From DASUDX01 sp036275365 (GTDB taxonomy: Bacteria > Pseudomonadota > Gammaproteobacteria > Nevskiales > Nevskiaceae): 19,504 bases of DNA. Below are positions 16,801-19,504 of this stretch, one piece after another. A model generated the notes under the pieces. It made no database searches, had not been told where the DNA came from, and saw only the letters and a program-made list of their open reading frames with translations. The DNA is taken from positions 1 to 19,504 of the forward strand of contig DASUDX010000016.1 of the NCBI GenBank assembly GCA_036275365.1, read 5' to 3'. The position numbers and the translations under genes were made by a program. The stretch's first letter is position 1. Each line of letters begins with the position of its first letter.

Positions 16801-17872
16801 TCTCGCCGAAGCGCAGCTGGTCGGACAGCGCGATCAGAGCCGGCGCCTCAATCTGGGCGCTGTGCAGCCGATCCCCGGCGTCGGCCACCCGGACCCTCGC
16901 GATGAGGCGCAGGCCCGAAGGCCCGGCACGGGTCGCGAGGCTGGCAAAGCCGCTGACCGTGTTGGCCGGTATGTCGAAAATCTGGACCGGGCGATCGGCC
17001 CCGGTCACCCCGCGGATGGCGATCTGCTCACCAGGGAAGCGGCGCCGGGCCAGCAGCAGGCTCTCCTCCGCCGATTCGGCCAGGAACTCCACGATGAAGT
17101 CGGGCCGCGTGGCGCAGTCCGGGGTGCTGGCGCCGGCCGGGCAGCCGACGCTGACGGCCAGCCGGAGACGCAAGGCCAGCAGATCCTTGGCATCGGCAAA
17201 CAGCACCGGACTGTCCTGTCGCCGCAGATTGCGCTGGACCAGCGCGAGCTGGAAGCGATCAATCTGGAAGGCCTCGGCCGTGGCGGGCTGCAGGGCACCG
17301 CTGCTGTCGAACACATCGGCCACGGCCGCGGCGTCGAGCAGACTGGCGTTCACCGGGTCGGACAGCAGCAGCTGGAAGCTGCGGGTTGGCTGGGTTCCGC
17401 TGCGCAGCCGGGTGCTCACCACCACGGACTTGCGGGTCTCGCCGGGGGCGAAGGTCAGCGTGCCGCTGGCCGCTTCGTAATCGAGGCCCGCTCGCGCGCT
17501 GCCATCGGCGGTCTGGTAGCGGACCGAGACCGGCGCGCTGTAGCGCCCGTCGAGCGCGACCCAGAAGCTCAGCCGGCGTCCTTCCAGGGCCCCGTCGTCA
17601 TAGACGGCGACCCGCGCGGGACCGGCGACGGCAGCACGGTCAGTGGAACCGTCTCCGGACCCCGTCCCGGACGCCTCGCGGGAGGACGGCTCAGCCCTGG
17701 CCTCGGTCGCCGACTTTGCACGACCGGCCTCGACCGATGACGACAGGCCCCCGGCCGCAGAGGCCGACAGCCGGGAGATCGCCGTCGCTTCCGACGCCGA
17801 AGGAGACTCCTGCTGACAGGCGCCCAGCAGGGCGGCCGCCGCCAGCATCACTCGTGGCAAGGTCTGTAACAC
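10856..17872 (-). CDS. Giant Calx-beta / cadherin-Ig-like repeat lipoprotein with C-terminal TolB-like propeller
   Basis: A 2338-residue protein from a GTG start at 17872 with GGGGGAG 6 nt upstream. Residues 2-19 (LQTLPRVMLAAAALLGAC) are a lipoprotein signal with lipobox LGAC; Gln after Cys19 suggests outer-membrane sorting. A Ser/Ala/Glu-rich linker follows. Next come Calx-beta 1 (about 80-190), a unique region (190-430) and Ig-like 1 (434-517). Then Ig and Calx-beta domains alternate, with Ig 2-6 near 520, 724, 928, 1136 and 1340, two consecutive Calx-beta domains at 1435-1665, and Ig 7 at 1665-1758. Ig modules carry VLANDxDxDGD and an NxxPxAxxD joint; Calx modules carry GTATAGxDF and SGTIxIPAGQ. 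The end (1760-2338) has SFRLSPDGRFVIYLAD and LQQSPDGNWVTALYA blades of a TolB/PD40-type propeller and six or more cysteines. No RTX repeats or type I secretion tail. Function unknown; a calcium-binding surface adhesin or scaffold is an inference. The frame continues upstream to 18160 inside ispH but without support. Confidence 0.85.
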   Translation of the reverse strand: MLQTLPRVMLAAAALLGACQQESPSASEATAISRLSASAAGGLSSSVEAGRAKSATEARAEPSSREASGTGSGDGSTDRAAVAGPARVAVYDDGALEGRRLSFWVALDGRYSAPVSVRYQTADGSARAGLDYEAASGTLTFAPGETRKSVVVSTRLRSGTQPTRSFQLLLSDPVNASLLDAAAVADVFDSSGALQPATAEAFQIDRFQLALVQRNLRRQDSPVLFADAKDLLALRLRLAVSVGCPAGASTPDCATRPDFIVEFLAESAEESLLLARRRFPGEQIAIRGVTGADRPVQIFDIPANTVSGFASLATRAGPSGLRLIARVRVADAGDRLHSAQIEAPALIALSDQLRFGEILVGGAEFDSLTPDASCSATPGSGFRVTGTARRAAEGDDEAGEQTVRFEAVCAELVSTASGDGFLLAVRSEPGVPLLARDDAARAAPGATVQIPVLLNDEGQAPLFVSVETPPSQGRVAVAGDGQLAFTAPDPFVGSLSFRYRLEDAAGQSAVATVAVTSTFIPNTAPVAEADTASTAFGSAVEIDVLANDRDPDGDRLRVSVLRQPAEGSAEVLADGRLRYQPRAGFFGRDTLRYRIRDGRGGQADARVLITVAPPPPQVSLGDLRLREPRTGQITAPLPVRLDRAAVRPVRVRYETVSGTATAGADFLAASGTIEIPAGQTTGSIPVTVLADAPVEPDEQFQVRLTAVTNGVIADGQAQIVIEDDSNALPEAVADTVSTPFDTAVEIDVLANDRDPDGDPLTVSILRQPMEGSVQLLAAGRLRYQPRAGFFGSDSLRYRIQDPRGGQAEAEVSIRVGEPTVQVSVADVRVREPRQGQVGTVVPVRLDRAAVQPVTVRYETVSGTATAGSDFLAATGAIEIAVGQSAGSIPVTVLADAAIEPEEQFLVRLIAVDNAVIADGEARVVVEEGSNRPPEAAADSAIVAEGGSVDINVLANDRDPDGDPLTLSVVQAPASGTLTLLPSQQFRYQSTLPSAPTVSFVYRVTDALGASADATVTLQVAQLPRASIGDAQAAEPRQNAQASTVVSVLVTLDRASTQTVTLGFDTVNDTALAGSDFIASRGTVQVPAGQTQAVIPITLLADAQVEGSERFLVRLRDAQNAVIADATATVTILDTVNRAPVAQADSAAVIEGGTVDINVLANDSDADGDALTVQIVSPPTNGTATVVAGGTIRYQSSLPSPATASFRYRVADAFGGSAEATVTINISPLPRISVGDASMAEPRQPTETTVVLVPVALDRAGAAPVTVSFETLDDVALAGSDYLATSGTVTLAAGQTQATIPVTLLGDRVIESTERFVVRLSSPQGGVLADANAFVAIVENSNRPPVAQADSASVLAGAFVDINVLANDSDADGDSLAVTLETAPATGTATVVAGNLIRYQSVDPSPSPVTFSYRVSDGVGESAVALVTVTVQPQPPVVSIVNLATFEPDGFGSGTAPVSIELRLSRAASGPSTTVDYSFQDGTATAGADYTATLSGTVTFAAGATSATIPATILGDLQREPTPETFQVVLGNPQNLTLDPQASTATVSITDAPPPDLSAIDVAAVEPSTGTRSAGIPVRLSAPAVGDVRVDYLRLDGSAAVNQDYAIADSGFVTIPRGQVEALIPFTILSDTVNEFNENFLIRISTPVSGVNVIRPEATVVILNGTVNQAPVAVDDRATVTAGGSVIIPVLANDSDGNGDPLIVSAIVTAPSHGIVEILADNTLRYTETTSGPTSDFFVYEIDDGFGGSAQATVTISIDLGTAGPQLPGFAVYAQQRLQMTQPASTVTELYRVFFDTPGGSLRITPEFPFGDPGVHSFRLSPDGRFVIYLADNPDTADTGDLQLFQIELSSCSPQSISQPCPVVPLSLPSNPLIDGSAEVVETSDLQFSSEGSAVYYLYRENRLAPDQISLYRSDLGQGVANGTRLLGTSAGLITEFQVDRSPAFRDAVLLSLEEQVEPFARYLARVGGLSEGPVQRLGTPFLDGGVLSQLQQSPDGNWVTALYARSSFDPAAALFGVNTAANPDVSLQLTPDYTFTCGTGYAQFAPYRFSADSGFLYFAADAGESFNASGEPVESIECTVNTQLGEFFAGEEVYASDLASASLDVPATVSRLSRPRPEPLIEDLMRSEDGGMLAYSTIGDGDTRVVALLDLFNILEAPASDRDIDRGFISRDERVDRIDPQLQFAAGSTVLRGLTAATASGCARVFDFRVDLGLIRYGTSVGSACGQGGGVRLLRNLREAQYFLLTSDSNEANRQDLSLIDTLANDSSPSEFLLSDRAASGDVVHIEVFEPLLLARAARPVPSKTGGGAQWHPYAVRVPWRPAGAGEATPPPPERARR
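12598..16340 (-). repeat. Tandem coding repeat: Ig-like plus Calx-beta modules of about 204-206 codons
   Basis: The conserved VLANDxDxDGD codons recur with anchors at 16215, 15603, 14991, 14373, 13758 and 12780. The first four spacings are 612, 612, 618 and 615 bases, the length of one Ig-like plus one Calx-beta domain; the last is 978 because an extra Calx-beta domain is inserted. Similarity at DNA level is highest between the modules around 16215 and 15603, where 38 of 39 bases match over the anchor. This indicates growth by in-frame duplication. Confidence 0.75.
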
Positions 17873-17885
17873 GGTCTGCTCCCCC
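17872..17885 (-). promoter_or_regulatory. Ribosome binding site and GTG start deciding the lipoprotein N-terminus
   Basis: On the minus strand GGGGGAG (17885-17879) is followed by a 6-nt spacer and GTG (17872). This start puts a charged residue, a hydrophobic core and the lipobox Cys19 in the right order. An internal ATG eight codons later would leave only ten residues before the cysteine, and the ATG at 18160 would add 96 arginine-rich residues over ispH. Confidence 0.7.
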
Positions 17886-17910
17886 TTCCCCGGCGGCAGA
17901 GAACCGCATC

Positions 17911-17928
17911 GGCCCGGGCCCCCGGGCC
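17911..17928. repeat. GC-only palindrome between ispH and the lipoprotein gene
   Basis: GGCCCGGG (17911-17918) and CCCGGGCC (17921-17928) form a perfect 8-bp inverted repeat with a 2-nt centre, in the 139-bp gap after ispH and about 40 nt upstream of the lipoprotein start. There is no T-run after it on either strand, so it does not look like a classical Rho-independent terminator. It may still be a strong hairpin in the lipoprotein leader or a protein-binding site. Confidence 0.45.
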
Positions 17929-18011
17929 CGGACGACGCGTCGAAACGAAGTCTCAGTGTGCGATGAAGTCCGGGCCACGACAAGCAGCCCGAGCGCCGGA
18001 TGAGACCGGCG

Positions 18012-18968
18012 TCACCCCCGCGGACCGCCGACCGCCTTGCGCAGTGCCGGCGGCAGCGAGAAGACGATGGATTCGGTCCGGCCCTCACGCTCGCGTACCC
18101 GGCTGCCGCCGAGCGCCTGCAGCCGGGCCACCACCTGCTGCACCAGCACCTCCGGCGCACTGGCCCCGGCGGTGACCCCGACCGCGCGCACGCCGCTGAG
18201 CCAGTCCGGGCGGATGTCGTCCGGACCGTCGATCAGATAGGCCGGCGTCCCGCAGCTTTCCGAGAGCTCGCGCAGGCGGTTGGAGTTCGAGGAATTCTGC
18301 GAGCCGACCACCAGCAGCACCTGGCATTCGCCGGCCAGCTGCTTGACCGCATCCTGGCGGTTGGTGGTGGCGTAGCAGATATCGTCCTTGCGCGGGCCGA
18401 GAATGGCCGGGAAGCGCCGCCGCAGCGCCTCGATGACCCGCGCGGTGTCGTCCATCGACAGCGTGGTCTGGGTCACATAGGCCAGATGGCCGGGATCGCG
18501 GACCTGCAGGCGCTCGACATCGTCCGGGGTTTCCACCAGGTAGATCGCCCCACCGGGCGCGGTATCGAACTGGCCCATGGTGCCCTCGACCTCCGGGTGG
18601 CCGGCATGACCGATCAGGATCACCTCACGGGCCTCGCGGGCGTAGCGCTTGACCTCGATGTGCACCTTGGTGACCAGCGGGCAGGTCGCGTCGAAGACGG
18701 TCAGACCCCGCTCGCGGGCGGCCCGGACCACGCTTTGCGCCACGCCGTGGGCCGAGAAGATGCAGGTGGCCCCCTCCGGAATCTCGTCGATTTCCTCGAC
18801 GAAGACCGCGCCCTTGGCTCGGAGATTGTCGACCACGAAGCGGTTGTGGACGACTTCGTGGCGGACATAGATCGGCGCCCCGAGACTGTCCAGCGCGCGC
18901 TCGACGATCTCGATGGCGCGGTCCACGCCGGCGCAGAAGCCACGGGGGTTGGCCAGCAGGATGTCCAT
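18012..18968 (-). CDS. ispH: 4-hydroxy-3-methylbut-2-enyl diphosphate reductase IspH
   Basis: The protein has 318 residues, the usual IspH length. It begins MDILLANPRGFCAGVDRAI with the first cluster cysteine at 12. The other iron-sulfur ligands are Cys96 (DATCPLVTK) and Cys198 (DDICYATTNRQ). Substrate-site residues are visible: His41 (EVVHN), His74 (SAHGV), His124 and Glu126 (GHPEVEGTMGQ), the TQTTLS loop near 166-171 and the NSSNSNRL motif. The enzyme converts HMBPP to IPP and DMAPP in the last step of the MEP isoprenoid pathway, in the cytoplasm with a 4Fe-4S cluster. It starts 2 nt after the lspA stop, so the two are co-transcribed; the fkpB gene often found between them in gammaproteobacteria is absent. 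Confidence 0.97.
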   Translation of the reverse strand: MDILLANPRGFCAGVDRAIEIVERALDSLGAPIYVRHEVVHNRFVVDNLRAKGAVFVEEIDEIPEGATCIFSAHGVAQSVVRAARERGLTVFDATCPLVTKVHIEVKRYAREAREVILIGHAGHPEVEGTMGQFDTAPGGAIYLVETPDDVERLQVRDPGHLAYVTQTTLSMDDTARVIEALRRRFPAILGPRKDDICYATTNRQDAVKQLAGECQVLLVVGSQNSSNSNRLRELSESCGTPAYLIDGPDDIRPDWLSGVRAVGVTAGASAPEVLVQQVVARLQALGGSRVREREGRTESIVFSLPPALRKAVGGPRG

Positions 18969-18970
18969 GC

Positions 18971-19474
18971 TCAGCCCGCCTTGCCGCTGGCGCGGCGTCG
19001 CTCATCGCGCATCTCGATGAGCATGTCGAGAATCAGCAGACCGGCACCGAGGCTGATCGCCATGTCGGCGATGTTGAAGGCCGCGAAGTGCCAGCTGCCG
19101 ACATAGAAATCGATGAAATCCACCACATGGCCGCGGGTCACCCGGTCGATCACATTGCCGAGCGCCCCGCCCATGATGAAGGCCAGGGCGGCGGCGACCC
19201 GGGTCTGTCCGACCGGGTTGCGCCGCAGCCACCAGAGGATGCCCAGGCTCACGCCCACCCCGATCACCACGAAGAACAGCGGGGGCGCCTCGCTGAGCAT
19301 GGAGAAGGCCGCGCCGGTGTTCTTCAGGTGCACCAGATTGAGGTGCGGCAGCACCGGGCGCACATCAAACCAGGCGAGGGTCTTCACCACCCACTGCTTG
19401 CTGACCTGGTCCAGCGCCATGACGATGGCGGTGGCCCACAGCCAGTAGACATTCTTGAAGCGGAAGCTGGCCAT
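18971..19474 (-). CDS. lspA: Lipoprotein signal peptidase LspA (signal peptidase II)
   Basis: The protein has 167 residues with four hydrophobic membrane segments (about 10-26, 66-82, 94-108, 134-152). Family motifs are present: ALDQVSKQWV near the N-terminus, NLVHLKNTGAAFS in the periplasmic part, GALGNVIDRVTRGHVVDFIDFY, and AAFNIADMAIS. Asp119 (VVDF) and Asp137 (NIAD) are the expected aspartic protease dyad. It cleaves prolipoproteins before the lipidated cysteine in the inner membrane, and would act on the giant lipoprotein encoded two genes downstream. GAGGA lies a few bases before the ATG. It follows the probable end of ileS by 6 nt, the common ileS-lspA arrangement. Confidence 0.97.
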   Translation of the reverse strand: MASFRFKNVYWLWATAIVMALDQVSKQWVVKTLAWFDVRPVLPHLNLVHLKNTGAAFSMLSEAPPLFFVVIGVGVSLGILWWLRRNPVGQTRVAAALAFIMGGALGNVIDRVTRGHVVDFIDFYVGSWHFAAFNIADMAISLGAGLLILDMLIEMRDERRRASGKAG

Positions 19475-19480
19475 GCGTCC

Positions 19481-19504
19481 TCAGAGATAGCGGCGCTGTT
19501 CGCC
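19481..19504 (-). CDS. ileS: Probable C-terminal end of isoleucyl-tRNA synthetase, cut by window edge
   Basis: Only seven codons and a stop are visible, reading GEQRRYL. IleS proteins typically end with a zinc-binding region followed by G-x-G-E-x-R-x-(F/Y), and ileS normally lies directly upstream of lspA. The call rests mainly on this context; seven residues are too few for a firm identification. Confidence 0.5.
   Translation of the reverse strand, partial: GEQRRYL

Noticed and set aside
11744..17740. A 1998-codon open frame on the plus strand opposite the giant lipoprotein
   Set aside because: Its product is a His/Gly/Arg-rich sequence with no domain, signal or ribosome site. The coding repeats have lengths divisible by three, so one antisense frame free of stops in a module stays free in all of them, and high GC favours this. 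The minus-strand frame has clear domains.
10856..17872. RTX-type adhesin secreted by a type I system
   Set aside because: No GGxGxDxxx nonapeptides, no C-terminal secretion signal and no transporter genes nearby; the N-terminal lipobox points to Sec and the lipoprotein pathway.
17905..17935. Rho-independent terminator after ispH
   Set aside because: The GC palindrome is strong, but no T-run follows on the minus strand, so I list it only as an inverted repeat.
17873..18160. N-terminal extension of the lipoprotein frame to an ATG at 18160
   Set aside because: It would overlap the end of ispH by about 150 bp and bury the lipoprotein signal in the middle of an Arg/Cys-rich leader. The GTG at 17872 has a good ribosome site and gives a normal lipoprotein signal.

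Overview
The window is visibly GC-rich and holds a type IV pilus minor-pilin locus, a giant calcium-type surface lipoprotein gene and the end of an ileS-lspA-ispH run. The order thiO / fimU-pilV-pilW-pilX-pilY1-pilE (plus strand) converging on ispH and lspA (minus strand) matches the arrangement known from Pseudomonas aeruginosa (thiO, fimT/fimU, pilV, pilW, pilX, pilY1, pilY2, pilE, ispH, fkpB, lspA). This points to a gammaproteobacterium. I cannot fix the order; Lysobacterales, Chromatiales or a relative of Pseudomonas all remain possible. No RNA genes, CRISPR arrays or insertion sequences were seen.

Left part (1-2882): a compact minus-strand set encodes a FimT/GspH-type pilin, a PilW-like pilin and a PilX-like protein that runs off the left edge. 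A divergent plus-strand PilE-like minor pilin lies beside it. The roughly 340-base gap between the two transcription units contains a plausible sigma-70 promoter and a dyad element for the PilE-like gene.

Middle (2879-10859): a ThiO-type FAD-dependent oxidase on the minus strand converges with the first PilE-like gene. Divergent from it runs the main pilus operon fimU-pilV-pilW-pilX-pilY1-pilE. Its genes are almost all overlapping (10, 4, 17 and 4 nt overlaps, one 11-nt gap), which suggests one translationally coupled transcript. The products would form the priming and tip complex of the pilus: minor pilins with N-terminal prepilin signals, capped by the secreted adhesin and mechanosensor PilY1.

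Right part (10856-19504): a minus-strand 2338-residue lipoprotein lies between pilE and ispH, where Pseudomonas has nothing comparable. It has a GTG start, a lipobox, seven Calx-beta and seven cadherin/Ig-like domains, mostly alternating, and a C-terminal TolB/WD40-like propeller. Upstream of it on the same strand are ispH, lspA and the last codons of what is probably ileS. The fkpB gene usual between lspA and ispH is absent, and so is pilY2.

A recurring theme is calcium. EF-hand-like or DxDxDG loops occur in both PilW proteins, twice in PilY1 and repeatedly in the giant lipoprotein. The most interesting candidate for a new system is a calcium-responsive surface module in which the giant lipoprotein works with the pilus tip complex. 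That link is an inference from position and domain content only.
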